Shown here: one piece after another, positions 5,858-14,224 of the stretch
Numbering within the stretch: the stretch's first letter is position 1
Layout of the letters: each line of letters begins with the position of its first letter
Assembly (NCBI GenBank): GCA_964481775.1
Contig: CAYZUX010000164.1
Location: forward strand, 1-14,224
Origin: OLB16 sp964481775
Lineage (GTDB): Bacteria; Hinthialibacterota; Hinthialibacteria; OLB16
Reading direction: 5' to 3'
DNA: 14,224 nt
Position numbers and translations under genes: made by a program
Notes under the pieces: model-generated
What the model was told of the DNA's origin: nothing
Seen by the model: the letters and a program-made list of their open reading frames with translations, nothing else
Databases searched by the model: none

Positions 5858-7891
5858 TCAGATCGGACCGTACCGAATGATCATGCTGCTCTCCCGATCT
5901 TGAATCGTCACACGGAAATGATGCAATTCCACTCCGGTGCATTCCACATCCTCCGTCGTGCCCTCACAAGTCACCCGGTAACGTTTTGTGTCATCCACTC
6001 CTTGTAAGTTCACCTCTGCCTCCGGATAAGGAGCATCCTTACGGCGGAAAAGCAATGCGAACCCACTGTTCAAATCGGGACGGTGGAACTGGTACCCATA
6101 CCAGACACTTTCATCGGCGATGTGCGGGAAGAGGGGGTAGAAGTCGCCCAGCATGAAAGGGCGCAGTTCTTTATAGAGGGTCACGGATTTCCGTACACCC
6201 TCCTCATTTTCCGGTGAGTAAGCATTCACACAAAGGATGTTGCCGGTGGTCATGCCGCTACGGAACAGATAAGAGGGTTCGAGTCCGAATACGCCGCACC
6301 CATGCAACGGAACCCAACGGAAAAGTCCCCCATTTTGTAGTTGGTCCGCCATGGGGCCGGGTCCAAAGCACTGACGGTCACTATGCCATAAAGGAAGCCC
6401 ATACCGCATGGTCTCGAAATCGATGCGGCGTCCGCCGCTTGCACAGATATCCACCATCAGTCCGGGATGACGCCGCATCAGTTCATCCCACATGGCGTAG
6501 AGACCTTCCACATGGCGGATCTCGGTGATCCCCTCGCGCTCAGCCGCATCGTTCCCACGCCAATATTCAAGGGGACGCATATTGAAATCCCAACGCAGCC
6601 AGCTCAAACCGGCTTCTGTGATTTGAACGTCGATATAATCCGTCAACCACGCGCGTGCTTCAGGGAGATCAAGACGGAAAAGGGACTGTTTGCCTCGCTT
6701 GATCAGCCATTCGGGATGCAGTTGTTCGATGCGGGTACCCGGTGCAACACGTTCCGGTTCGAACCAGAGCAAATACTCCAGTCCAGCGGCACGAGCCGCT
6801 TCTCCAATCGGTCCCAGGCCGCGTGGATACTTGGCGGGATCAGGCTCCCAGGTGCCGGTTCCATCGGGAAAACCGATGGGATACCACTGCTGTGGGTCCA
6901 TGTCCGACCAAAAGACCTCGATGCCACGTTCGGCTAATGGTTTCATCACCCGAATGTGTGGTTCCTCATAGGAGCCATCCGGGGCGGTTTCGGTTACCGA
7001 CCCACAGATAGGTGCCAGGACAAGCTCCCCATTCCTGCGCAGCAGGTTATGCTCCAGCATCCATTGACGGAATAGGTTGTAGGCGCGGAATTCATCCTTA
7101 CCTTGCCAGAATTGCAGTAGGATGCGAGGAGTGCGGATCGATTCTCCCGGGTGAAGCCGTAAGCGGGTGAGTTGCTGGCCTGCGCGGATTCCAAGTCTCT
7201 GATCCTCTTTACATTCAAAGGTGGCCTCCCATTGACCCGCCCATCCGATGGCCATCACCACTCCCCCTCCAGCCCATTGCAGGTTGAAAAAGGGCATCTG
7301 CTCATCGGAGGAACGGCCTCCGTTGGGAGAGATCGTCAGAGACTTATTATTTTGTGGTTCCAGTTTGTCGGCCAGCGGCATGAAGGTCCGCTCCGAGTTC
7401 CAGTCCCCCAGCATGTGATGGACTGTGCATGGCCACCCGGGAAGGTCCATCAGGCAGTCCAACGGCAGGATCTTTTCGAGTATCGGGGAATCCACCTCTC
7501 CCGTGTTTGTGACCTGCAGGAGTAATTCGACAGCGGCATGGGAACGATAGAATATTCCTGTGTAGGCGCACTTAAGTCCTGTCTTTGGATCTTCCAGAAT
7601 CAGCTTCTTTTTGACTTTCTTTAGCTCTGAGTCCTCTTCCGTAACAGAGACACTCCAGGTACTCATGAATTGGCTTAAGGCTGTTCCATCACAGATATAT
7701 GAAAACGCCCGGGAAGAGGAGGCTGGAATGGCAAAGTACTGACTTATCCAATGGTCAGCGGCTTTGACCTCTTCGTGGGTAGCGGTAATGCCAAAACCAT
7801 TTGAGGGATTCAGGAGAGACATCACCAATGCTCCCCAAAACATGAATAAATGTGCCAGACTTGTAGTGGAAGCTTCTCCGGATGTTGCCAT
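5858..7891 (-). CDS. GH36 alpha-galactosidase (melibiase), probably exported
   Basis: 677 residues from the ATG at 7891, chosen because AAGGAG lies exactly 6 nt upstream; a TTG 18 nt further out has no such site. A hydrophobic stretch at residues about 11-32 suggests a signal peptide, though its N-region lacks lysine or arginine. An N-terminal beta-sandwich domain precedes a (beta/alpha)8 barrel at about residue 290. Family marks: FWSDMD, LLWFEPERVAPGT (about 374-386), LSWLRWDFNM with D435 as predicted nucleophile, DICASGGRRIDFE, and PLWHSD with D505 as predicted acid/base. The C-terminal beta domain ends near the stop. The enzyme should release terminal alpha-galactose (or N-acetylgalactosamine) with retention, from oligosaccharides or glycans. 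It lies 72 nt behind uvrC on the same strand and may share its message or have its own control at the palindrome at 7931-7944. Confidence 0.9.
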   Translation of the reverse strand: MATSGEASTTSLAHLFMFWGALVMSLLNPSNGFGITATHEEVKAADHWISQYFAIPASSSRAFSYICDGTALSQFMSTWSVSVTEEDSELKKVKKKLILEDPKTGLKCAYTGIFYRSHAAVELLLQVTNTGEVDSPILEKILPLDCLMDLPGWPCTVHHMLGDWNSERTFMPLADKLEPQNNKSLTISPNGGRSSDEQMPFFNLQWAGGGVVMAIGWAGQWEATFECKEDQRLGIRAGQQLTRLRLHPGESIRTPRILLQFWQGKDEFRAYNLFRQWMLEHNLLRRNGELVLAPICGSVTETAPDGSYEEPHIRVMKPLAERGIEVFWSDMDPQQWYPIGFPDGTGTWEPDPAKYPRGLGPIGEAARAAGLEYLLWFEPERVAPGTRIEQLHPEWLIKRGKQSLFRLDLPEARAWLTDYIDVQITEAGLSWLRWDFNMRPLEYWRGNDAAEREGITEIRHVEGLYAMWDELMRRHPGLMVDICASGGRRIDFETMRYGLPLWHSDRQCFGPGPMADQLQNGGLFRWVPLHGCGVFGLEPSYLFRSGMTTGNILCVNAYSPENEEGVRKSVTLYKELRPFMLGDFYPLFPHIADESVWYGYQFHRPDLNSGFALLFRRKDAPYPEAEVNLQGVDDTKRYRVTCEGTTEDVECTGVELHHFRVTIQDRESSMIIRYGPI

Positions 7892-7930
7892 GATGCGCTC
7901 CTTACCCAAAAGCAGTGATTGAAAGCATCG

Positions 7931-7944
7931 CCAGGAATTCCTGG
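7931..7944. promoter_or_regulatory. Perfect 14-bp palindrome between uvrC and the GH36 gene
   Basis: CCAGGAATTCCTGG is its own reverse complement. It lies 39 bp upstream of the GH36 ATG and 19 bp past the uvrC stop. Such a site could bind a dimeric regulator. It has no loop or T-run, so it is not a terminator. A function is only suggested by position. Confidence 0.3.
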
Positions 7945-7963
7945 ATCGGCATAACTGGTCATT

Positions 7964-9844
7964 CTATGGTTCACTGGAAATCAATTCACGGCTTACCCGT
8001 ACCACTTCCTCCGCCAGTTCTCGAGTGATCCCCGGCAATAAACAGAGATCCTCCGGTGTGGTATCCGCGATCTTCTCCACCGATCCGAAACGGATCAGGA
8101 GTTTTTCCAGCCGTGAGGGTCCGATTCCCGGAATTGCAGCCAATGCCGAGGTCTTCCGGTCCGCAGCTTTCCGTTTACGGTGAAACCCGACTGCAAACCG
8201 GTGCGACTCATCGCGTACTTTCTGCAGTAATTGCAACCCTGGATTTCTATCATCCAGGCATGCCGGTTCCTTCCGTCCCACCAGATAGATCTCCTCCTCG
8301 CGCTTGGCCAGGCTGACCATCTGCTGTGCGAGCAGCCGCGATTGCAAAGGCTCCTCATGCCGCATAGCAACCGCCTCAAGCGCCTGCCGGGCGAAATCAA
8401 GTTGGACAGGGCCGCCATCGATGAGCACCAGGTCCGGAGGCGCACCGAAGGATTCATCCTCCTTGTGTGAGAAACGCCGTGTGATGACCTCCTCCATCGA
8501 ACGGAAGTCATCACCACCCGTTGCGGTCTTGATCTTGAACTTGCGGTAATCGGATTTTTTAGGTATTCCGTTTTCAAAGACCACCATGGAAGCGACCGGT
8601 TCCTCACCCCGGTGGTGAGAGATGTCATACCCCTCGATCCTTACCGGGAGGGGTGAGAGACCCAGATCCACACCCAGGCGCAAAACTCCCTCATCAATCT
8701 TGCGTTTACCTCCATGAGACTTGCGGTAACGTTCCGCCGCATAGAACTCGGCGTTCTTCACCGCGAGATCAAGGAGTCTGACTCGAGGTCCACGATGGGG
8801 CTTGCGGACTTCCACCTTCTTTGCAATGAGTGAGGTCAACCAGGATTCCAATGTTTCCGCGGAGGAGGGAAGCACCGAACAAAGCAACCGCCGGGGAATC
8901 TCCGGCGCCGATTCATAATGCTGGGTTATAAAGGCTGCGAGTATTTCGGACATTTCGGTTTCAGCTTCGGCATCCAGGAAATAGTGCTCACTTCCACGGA
9001 TGCTCCCTCGGCGGCGCCGGATGCACACCACACAAGTGACATCACCCACCTGTGCGCAGGTCAGGTAATCCTCGGAATCCTCCTCGATCAGCGAAACAGT
9101 TTGCCGTTCACTGAAGGTTTCGAGAGCCTTGAGGGCATCCCGGTAGATGGCCGCCTTTTCGAAAGAGAGTTCCTCAGCCGATTCCTGCATCCTGCGTTCC
9201 AGCTCCCGGCTGATTCCCTTGTGTTCTCCATTCAGGAATTTCAGCACCTTGAGTGACATCTCACGGTACTCTTGTTCACTGCAAATCGACTCAACACAGG
9301 GTGCCAGGCACCGGTGCATTTCGAACTCCAGGCAGGGACGGTCGAGAACGAGCTGTTCAGAGGGGATCTTGCAGGTGCGAATGGGGAGAACCTCCTGGAG
9401 ATTCCTGAAGAGGATCCGTGCCTCCCGAACATGGGGGAAGGGACCAAAATATCGGGGTGCCGCTCCAGTCCGGCTGCGTTTGAACTCTCCTTTTTTGGGG
9501 AGGGTCCGGGTCAGGAAGAGACGTGGGAACTTCTCGTTGAGAGTGAGCTTCAAATAGGGGTAACGCTTGTCATCCTTGAGTTGAACGTTGTACTTGGGGA
9601 GGTTCTCCTTGACCAATGAGATTTCCAGCAGCAGTGCCTCCAACTCGTTCTTGGTGACAATGAAATCGATGCTGGCTACCTGTTGATAAAGCTGCCGGGG
9701 AGCATGACCATTGCTGAAGTGGGATTTCAGGCGGCTTTGGATATTGACCGCTTTCCCGATGTACAGAATCGTTCCCAGAGCGTCCTTCATCAGGTACACA
9801 CCTGGTTCTTCCGGAAATTGGTTCAGCTCTTCAGTCTGGATCAT
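7964..9844 (-). CDS. uvrC: Excinuclease ABC subunit C
   Basis: 626 residues, normal full length. UvrC makes both incisions around a DNA lesion after UvrA/UvrB have loaded. The N-terminal GIY-YIG nuclease (residues 14-40, GVYLMKD...LYIGKAVNIQSRL) makes the 3' cut. Four cysteines, C158, C171, C179 and C183, have spacing 12/7/3, almost that of the iron-sulfur cluster of E. coli UvrC. The UVR helix that binds UvrB is at about 213-242 (ELERRMQESAEELSFEKAA). The RNase H-like nuclease for the 5' cut carries D407 (GYDISHHRGE), D446 (DDF), D476 (LIDGG) and H548 (RDESHRFA). A helix-hairpin-helix pair ends the protein (AAIPGIGPSRLEKLL, LCLLPGITRELAEEV). The gene is divergent from the mannosidase gene, with GH36 behind it. 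All key residues are present. Confidence 0.97.
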   Translation of the reverse strand: MIQTEELNQFPEEPGVYLMKDALGTILYIGKAVNIQSRLKSHFSNGHAPRQLYQQVASIDFIVTKNELEALLLEISLVKENLPKYNVQLKDDKRYPYLKLTLNEKFPRLFLTRTLPKKGEFKRSRTGAAPRYFGPFPHVREARILFRNLQEVLPIRTCKIPSEQLVLDRPCLEFEMHRCLAPCVESICSEQEYREMSLKVLKFLNGEHKGISRELERRMQESAEELSFEKAAIYRDALKALETFSERQTVSLIEEDSEDYLTCAQVGDVTCVVCIRRRRGSIRGSEHYFLDAEAETEMSEILAAFITQHYESAPEIPRRLLCSVLPSSAETLESWLTSLIAKKVEVRKPHRGPRVRLLDLAVKNAEFYAAERYRKSHGGKRKIDEGVLRLGVDLGLSPLPVRIEGYDISHHRGEEPVASMVVFENGIPKKSDYRKFKIKTATGGDDFRSMEEVITRRFSHKEDESFGAPPDLVLIDGGPVQLDFARQALEAVAMRHEEPLQSRLLAQQMVSLAKREEEIYLVGRKEPACLDDRNPGLQLLQKVRDESHRFAVGFHRKRKAADRKTSALAAIPGIGPSRLEKLLIRFGSVEKIADTTPEDLCLLPGITRELAEEVVRVSRELISSEP

Positions 9845-9865
9845 CTCTCAATGGATTGTGTGGGG

Positions 9866-9871
9866 ATTATA
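9866..9871 (-). promoter_or_regulatory. Perfect -10 box (TATAAT) for uvrC
   Basis: On the minus strand the sequence GAGGGTATAATCCCC places TATAAT 21 nt before the uvrC ATG at 9844. At 17-bp spacing the -35 position reads ATGTGT, a poor match, and no extended -10 TG is present. The position in the 125-bp divergent region between uvrC and the mannosidase gene fits a uvrC promoter with a short leader. Confidence 0.5.
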
Positions 9872-9969
9872 CCCTCTTAGAGAAGGTGACACATGGGTGT
9901 ACGATAGGTTTTTCTGATCCTTTGGCGCTGCTTAAAGTCTACCCCAACCTTCTGGGAGGAGCATCAGAG

Positions 9970-12789
9970 ATGAAATCGCTCTGGAAGTTTTTTATCGTTT
10001 TCCTGGTCTGTTATTCTATGTTGTTCGCACTTAATGCGGAGGTTCCGCCTGTGGAGATCAAAGGTGTTACCAGCCTTCCTCTGCTGCTCGAAAAGGAGGG
10101 TGCCCAGTTCCAGGTGGTCCGGATATCGGCCACCCACACAGGGGGGGAGATTGGTGCGGTTCTGTCCGCTCCTGGTGCGGAATCGCTGAAGGTGGCCATT
10201 AAGGAGGGAGATCAATCCTTTGATCTGAATGTCCCCGCTGTTGAGCAGGACAAGGAGATCGAGGTTTCACTCCAGGTTGAGGGACAACCCGCTGTAATTA
10301 CAAAGGTGGTACTCAACCCGGTTCGTAAGTGGACTGTCTATCTCATGCCGCATTCCCATGTGGATATCGGGTACACCAAGGTCCAGACCGAGGTCGAGCA
10401 AGACCAGGTTCGGTTCCTGGAGGAATCTATCCAAGCCGCGCGGAAGACCGAATCCTACCCGGCTGGTTCCCAGTTCAAATGGAACTCGGAAGTCCTCTGG
10501 GCGGTGGACAGCCTCCTGAGAACAGCCCCTGAGCCTAAGAAAAGGGAGTTTATTCAGGCGGTCAGGAAGGGCTGGATTGAGCTGAATGCACTGTATGGCA
10601 ATGAGCTTACCGCCCTTTGCCGTCCCGAAGAACTGGTGCGTCTTCTGGACCTGGCCTGCAAGTTGCGCCGTGATTTCCAGGTCCCTGTCGAAACTGCCAT
10701 GATCAGCGATGTTCCCGGTTATACCTGGGGCATGGTCCCGGTCCTTGCGGGAAGCGGTGTGAAGTATTTCTCGATTGGTCCCAACCTCGGCGACCGGATC
10801 GGACTGACCCTGTCTGAATGGGCGGATCGTCCTTTCTACTGGGTTTCGCCTTCAGGTGATACCAAGGTTCTGGTGTGGGTGCATGGGCAAGGCTATTCCT
10901 GGTTCCACCGGGGACCGCTCCGTGATGGGGAGCGTGTCCTCGAATACCTCCAACGCCTCGAAAATGCGAAGTTCCCCTATGACATTATTGGTCTGCGTTA
11001 CAATGTGGGCGGCGACAATGGTCCTCCCGACTTCGAACTCAGTGATTTCGTCAAGGACTGGAACAGCCGTTATGTCTACCCGAAGGTCCTGATCTCCACC
11101 GCCAGGGGAATGTTCCGTGACTTCGAGCACCGTTATGCCAGTGAGATTCCCGCGCGCAGTGGGGATTTCACCCCCTATTGGGAGGATGGCGCGGCCTCCT
11201 CGGCATTGGAAACTGCCCAGAACCGGGCTGCCGCGGAGCGTCTCAATCAAGCCGAGGCACTGTGGTCCATGCTCGATCCGAAGAGCTACCCCGCCAGGGA
11301 ATTCCGCGAGGCCTGGCGTAATGCCATCCTCTACGATGAACACACCTGGGGCGCCCACAACAGCATCAGCGAACCCGACAGCGATTTCGTGAAGGCCCAA
11401 TGGCAAATCAAACAAGCCTTTGCTGTGGATGCTTTGAAACAGTCCGGTGATCTGCTTGCGAAGGCCCTCTCGGCATATCCAACCCCTTCCGGACCTGCTG
11501 AGGCAATCATGGTTTTCAATACCTCCTCTTGGACACGCAGCGAGGTGGTCCTGTTACCGGCTGGTCTGACTTTGGTGGGGGAAAGGGTGACTGACTCGAA
11601 AGGAAATCAGGTGCCCTCTCAGCGTCTTGCCAGTGGGGAGCTCGCCTTTCTGGTTAAGGACATTGCTCCTTTCAGCTCGGTACGGTTTCACTTCAATCCG
11701 GGACCTGCGCAACCTGTAGGTTCGGCAAAGGCGGAGGGAAATACTCTTTCGAATGAGACACTCACCCTGACTCTTAACGAACAGACTGGATCCATCGCCA
11801 GCCTCAAGATGGCCGGGCTGGATGCGGACTTTGTCGATAGCGCCAATGGGCTGGGTCTGAATGACTATTTCTATGTTCCCGGCAAAGATCCCGCTGGAGC
11901 CCAACGTAGCGGCATCACCAGGATCTCCGTTGCTGATACCGGTCCACTGGTGGCTTCACTATTGGTGGAATCCGAAGCTCCTGGCTGCCGAAAGCTGACC
12001 CGAAGGGTGATCATCTCCAGTGGAGTGGACCGTGTTGACCTCATCAACCTGGTGGATAAGGAAAAAGTCCGCGAAAAGGAAGGGGTCCACTTCGCCTTCC
12101 CATTCAATGTCCCACAGGGAGTGATGCGCATGGACATACCCTGGGCGGTGGTTCGTCCCGAAGCCGATCAGCTGCCCGGCGCCTGCAAGAACTGGTTCAC
12201 AATTCAGCGCTGGGTGGATGTTTCGAACCAGGATTACGGAGTCACCTGGGCCACTGTCGATGCACCCTTGGTCGAGGTTGGCGCGATCACCGCGGAGACT
12301 CCCTGGATGAAGAGCATCGCCCCCTCACAAACCCTCTATTCCTATGTGATGAACAACTACTGGCACACCAACTACAAGGCTGATCAGGAGGGACCCACAC
12401 CATTCAGTTATTCCCTCTATCCTCATCGCTGGTTTAGCTCTACCGAAGCCACACGGCGCGGCATTGAAGCCAGCCAGCGTCTGGTCGTATTACCAGTCAT
12501 GAAAAATGCGAAGGAGGTTCCCAGTCTGTTGTCGCTGGATGAATCCGGAGCGATCGTGTCATCGTTAAGACCCACCGATGATGGAAAAGAACTCACCGTT
12601 CGCCTCTTTGGCGCTTCAGGGAAACCTGAACAGGTGACTCCCAAGTGGAGAAAAGGGTGGCATCCCTCGATGATGCTGAGTGACCTCACCGGCGCCCGTG
12701 GCAGCCTGCTCTCGGAGAATATCTCTGTTCCTCCCTATGGCATGGTGACTGTTAACACGAGCCTTCCACCGAAGGGAGGACGGAAGTGA
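9970..12789 (+). CDS. GH38 alpha-mannosidase, exported
   Basis: 939 residues from the ATG at 9970; GGGAGGA lies 9 nt upstream and a clear signal peptide follows (MKSLWKFFIVFLVCYSMLFALNA, 1-23). The frame is open further upstream to 9856, but that would put 38 residues before the signal. Residues about 24-115 look like a beta-sandwich domain. The catalytic domain starts near 120: WTVYLMPHSHVDIGYT supplies zinc ligands H130 and D132, AMISDVPGYTWGMV supplies the nucleophile D247, and YDEHTWGAHNS supplies H458. Spacing between these residues is close to that of well-studied GH38 enzymes. C-terminal beta domains follow from about residue 510. It should hydrolyse alpha-linked mannose, zinc-dependent and with retention, outside the cytoplasm. 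The stop codon overlaps the next start by one base, so translation is coupled to the URO-D-like gene. Confidence 0.93.
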   Translation: MKSLWKFFIVFLVCYSMLFALNAEVPPVEIKGVTSLPLLLEKEGAQFQVVRISATHTGGEIGAVLSAPGAESLKVAIKEGDQSFDLNVPAVEQDKEIEVSLQVEGQPAVITKVVLNPVRKWTVYLMPHSHVDIGYTKVQTEVEQDQVRFLEESIQAARKTESYPAGSQFKWNSEVLWAVDSLLRTAPEPKKREFIQAVRKGWIELNALYGNELTALCRPEELVRLLDLACKLRRDFQVPVETAMISDVPGYTWGMVPVLAGSGVKYFSIGPNLGDRIGLTLSEWADRPFYWVSPSGDTKVLVWVHGQGYSWFHRGPLRDGERVLEYLQRLENAKFPYDIIGLRYNVGGDNGPPDFELSDFVKDWNSRYVYPKVLISTARGMFRDFEHRYASEIPARSGDFTPYWEDGAASSALETAQNRAAAERLNQAEALWSMLDPKSYPAREFREAWRNAILYDEHTWGAHNSISEPDSDFVKAQWQIKQAFAVDALKQSGDLLAKALSAYPTPSGPAEAIMVFNTSSWTRSEVVLLPAGLTLVGERVTDSKGNQVPSQRLASGELAFLVKDIAPFSSVRFHFNPGPAQPVGSAKAEGNTLSNETLTLTLNEQTGSIASLKMAGLDADFVDSANGLGLNDYFYVPGKDPAGAQRSGITRISVADTGPLVASLLVESEAPGCRKLTRRVIISSGVDRVDLINLVDKEKVREKEGVHFAFPFNVPQGVMRMDIPWAVVRPEADQLPGACKNWFTIQRWVDVSNQDYGVTWATVDAPLVEVGAITAETPWMKSIAPSQTLYSYVMNNYWHTNYKADQEGPTPFSYSLYPHRWFSSTEATRRGIEASQRLVVLPVMKNAKEVPSLLSLDESGAIVSSLRPTDDGKELTVRLFGASGKPEQVTPKWRKGWHPSMMLSDLTGARGSLLSENISVPPYGMVTVNTSLPPKGGRK

Positions 12790-14012
12790 TGACCTCCCGC
12801 GAACGAGTTCAAGCGGCTTTGAACCATCGTGAAAGCGACCGGGTTCCAATCGACCTTTCCGGGCACCGTTCATCCGGTATCGCGGCCATGGCCTATGTCC
12901 AGCTCCGCAGACACCTTGGCCTGCCTCCCAAGGTCCCACGTGTCTATGACCCCATCCAGCAGTTGGCGATTGTCGATCAGGATGTTCTCGATCTCTTCGG
13001 AGTGGACACTATCGAACTGGGACGCGCTTTCGCGCTTGAGGATAAGGACTGGGGGGATTGGATCCTCCCCGATGGAACTCCCTGCCAGATGCCCATCTGG
13101 GCGCTGCCTGAACGCGAAAAGGGACGCTGGGTGATGCGTTCCCGGACCGGCAGAGTCATCGCCCAGATGCCCGATGGTGCCATCTACTTCGAACAGACTC
13201 ATTATCCCTTCTATGAACAGGATGACCTCGATGCCATCCCCGAGGCCATGCAGGAGTGTATGTGGACCGCTATCGGTTCGCCCCCTGGCCCGTTGGTGTC
13301 GGGGCCTGAGGGACTGGGCCTGTTTGAAGCGGGAGCGCGCCATCTGCGGGATACCACAGACAAGGCGATCATTGGGCTCTTTGGTGGAAACCTGCTCGAG
13401 TGTGGGCAGTTCTTTTACCGCAACGATGGATTTCTGATGAAACTTGCGGAAAATCCTCGACGGGTCCATGAGTTCCTGGAGAAGTTGGTGGATATTCATC
13501 TCGCCAACCTGGAGCGTTTCCTCAAAACGGTAGGGAAGTATATTGACGTAATCCTCTTTGGCGATGATCTGGGGATGCAGTCCGGTCCTCAGGTCTCGCC
13601 AAGGATGTACCGGGAATTTTTCAAGCCTCATCACAAGCGCATGTGGACACGTGCCAGGGAGCTAGCGGATGTGAAGGTGATGTTGCACTGCTGCGGTGGG
13701 ATCTATGAACTCCTTCCAGACCTCATCGATGCCGGGTTGGACGCCATAAACCCGGTCCAGATCAGCTGTTGCGGGATGGATTCCTCCCGGCTCAAGACGG
13801 AATTCGGGGACCGGATGGTGTTCTGGGGGGGCGGATGTGACACTCAACAGGTTCTATTGAATGGAACCCCCGATGAGGTCCGTCGTCATGTTCGTGAACA
13901 GGTGAGGATCCTCTCTCCAGGCGGTGGTTTTGTCTTCCAGCAGGTTCACAATATCCTCGCCTCGGTGCCTCCGGAGAATGTGGTAGCGATGTATGAGGCG
14001 GTGCTTGACTGA
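12789..14012 (+). CDS. Uroporphyrinogen decarboxylase (URO-D) family protein, methyltransferase-like
   Basis: 407 residues from the ATG at 12789, which overlaps the mannosidase stop (TGATG); GGGAGG lies upstream, and a GTG at 12786 is the only alternative. The fold is a URO-D barrel: N-terminal MTSRERVQAALNHRESDRVPIDL, middle IDVILFGDDLGMQSGPQVSPRMYREFFKP, then VKVMLHCCGGIYELLPDLIDAGLDAINPVQ and FWGGGCDTQQVL. The H300-x-C302 pair matches the first two zinc ligands of the MtaA/CmuA-type corrinoid methyltransferases in this superfamily. Where the third ligand cysteine usually sits, the protein reads FQQVHNI, so H387 may replace it. It is therefore more likely a methyl-transfer enzyme than the heme enzyme HemE, but its real reaction is unknown. 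No corrinoid protein is visible in the window. Cytoplasmic; second gene of the mannosidase operon. Confidence 0.88.
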   Translation: MTSRERVQAALNHRESDRVPIDLSGHRSSGIAAMAYVQLRRHLGLPPKVPRVYDPIQQLAIVDQDVLDLFGVDTIELGRAFALEDKDWGDWILPDGTPCQMPIWALPEREKGRWVMRSRTGRVIAQMPDGAIYFEQTHYPFYEQDDLDAIPEAMQECMWTAIGSPPGPLVSGPEGLGLFEAGARHLRDTTDKAIIGLFGGNLLECGQFFYRNDGFLMKLAENPRRVHEFLEKLVDIHLANLERFLKTVGKYIDVILFGDDLGMQSGPQVSPRMYREFFKPHHKRMWTRARELADVKVMLHCCGGIYELLPDLIDAGLDAINPVQISCCGMDSSRLKTEFGDRMVFWGGGCDTQQVLLNGTPDEVRRHVREQVRILSPGGGFVFQQVHNILASVPPENVVAMYEAVLD

Positions 14013-14014
14013 CT

Positions 14015-14224
14015 ATGGTCCTGTCTTTTTTCGACCAAGCCATTCTCGTCCTCTACCTCGCGGTGGTGGTCGGTATCGGTTTCGTGGCCAAACGCCGTGC
14101 GGCGAAGGGGCTGGAATCCTACTTCGTCGGTAACCGTACTCTCCCCTGGTTGATGCTGGCCTTGTCCGGCTCCCCCTCTGATTTGGACAACAGCGGCACC
14201 ATTACGGTTGTCTCGATCCTGTGC
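14015..14224 (+). CDS. Sodium:solute symporter (SSS family), 5' part only
   Basis: The ATG at 14015 is 2 nt after the URO-D-like stop, and the frame is open for 70 codons to the window edge. Residues 4-24 are the first membrane helix (SFFDQAILVLYLAVVVGIGF), followed by the positive loop AKRRAAKG and then LESYFVGNRTLPWLMLALSGSPSDLDNSGTI. This is the typical first loop and broken second helix of SSS/SLC5 transporters, which usually read S..D.SGT or F D I T G T there. It should import a sugar, amino acid or related solute with sodium through the inner membrane. The operon position suggests a product of the alpha-mannosidase, but the substrate cannot be read from this fragment. Confidence 0.88.
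   Translation, partial: MVLSFFDQAILVLYLAVVVGIGFVAKRRAAKGLESYFVGNRTLPWLMLALSGSPSDLDNSGTITVVSILC

Noticed and set aside
9856..9969. Upstream start for the alpha-mannosidase
   Set aside because: It would overlap the uvrC promoter region and add 38 residues before the signal peptide; the ATG at 9970 has GGGAGGA upstream.
10852..11415. 187-codon minus-strand frame inside the mannosidase gene
   Set aside because: It is a shadow of a gene with complete GH38 catalytic motifs; it has no start signals of its own.
12789..14012. Heme-pathway uroporphyrinogen decarboxylase (hemE)
   Set aside because: The HCCGG zinc-type motif, length of about 407 residues and the mannosidase/symporter context fit the methyltransferase-like branch better; no other heme gene is next to it.

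Overview
The window is bacterial DNA of moderately high GC, densely coded, with bacterial Shine-Dalgarno sites and eight recognisable genes in alternating strand blocks. No gene fixes the taxon. Three traits recall uncultured glycan-degrading lineages of the Planctomycetota/Verrucomicrobiota, Hydrogenedentota or Sumerlaeota kind: sialidase-like, GH36 and GH38 enzymes in one place; a uroporphyrinogen-decarboxylase-like protein coupled to a glycosidase and a sodium symporter; and a secreted Thr/Pro-rich protein with a dockerin-like calcium loop and an FGE-sulfatase domain. That placement is inference.

Layout. (1) 1-1762, minus strand: an FAD-dependent amine-oxidase/protoporphyrinogen-oxidase-like protein, then the 5' end of a secreted sialidase-like protein that runs off the left edge and reads in the reverse complement of 1-370. 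(2) 1763-2229: a 467-bp intergenic stretch packed with hairpins, including two inverted copies of a two-hairpin element whose stems differ in sequence but stay complementary while loop and linker are conserved. (3) 2230-3651, plus: a YprB-type RNase H-like exonuclease with a TPR-like tail. (4) 3652-4126: no intact gene, but a decayed sialidase-like fragment on the minus strand. (5) 4127-5791, plus: the dockerin/stalk/FGE-like exported protein, whose stalk carries a 204-bp tandem duplication. (6) 5858-9844, minus: uvrC followed by a GH36 alpha-galactosidase. (7) 9970-14224, plus: GH38 alpha-mannosidase, URO-D-family protein and the start of a sodium:solute symporter, tightly packed as one operon.

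How the genes may work together. The right-hand operon looks like a unit that trims alpha-mannosides outside the cytoplasm, imports a product with sodium, and does something with the URO-D-like protein, possibly methyl transfer. GH36 and the sialidase-like protein would remove other terminal sugars from complex glycans. uvrC and the RNase H-like gene are housekeeping or repair genes lying between carbohydrate genes. Several starts were moved inward from the longest open frame because a Shine-Dalgarno site, and where relevant a signal peptide, support the internal ATG.
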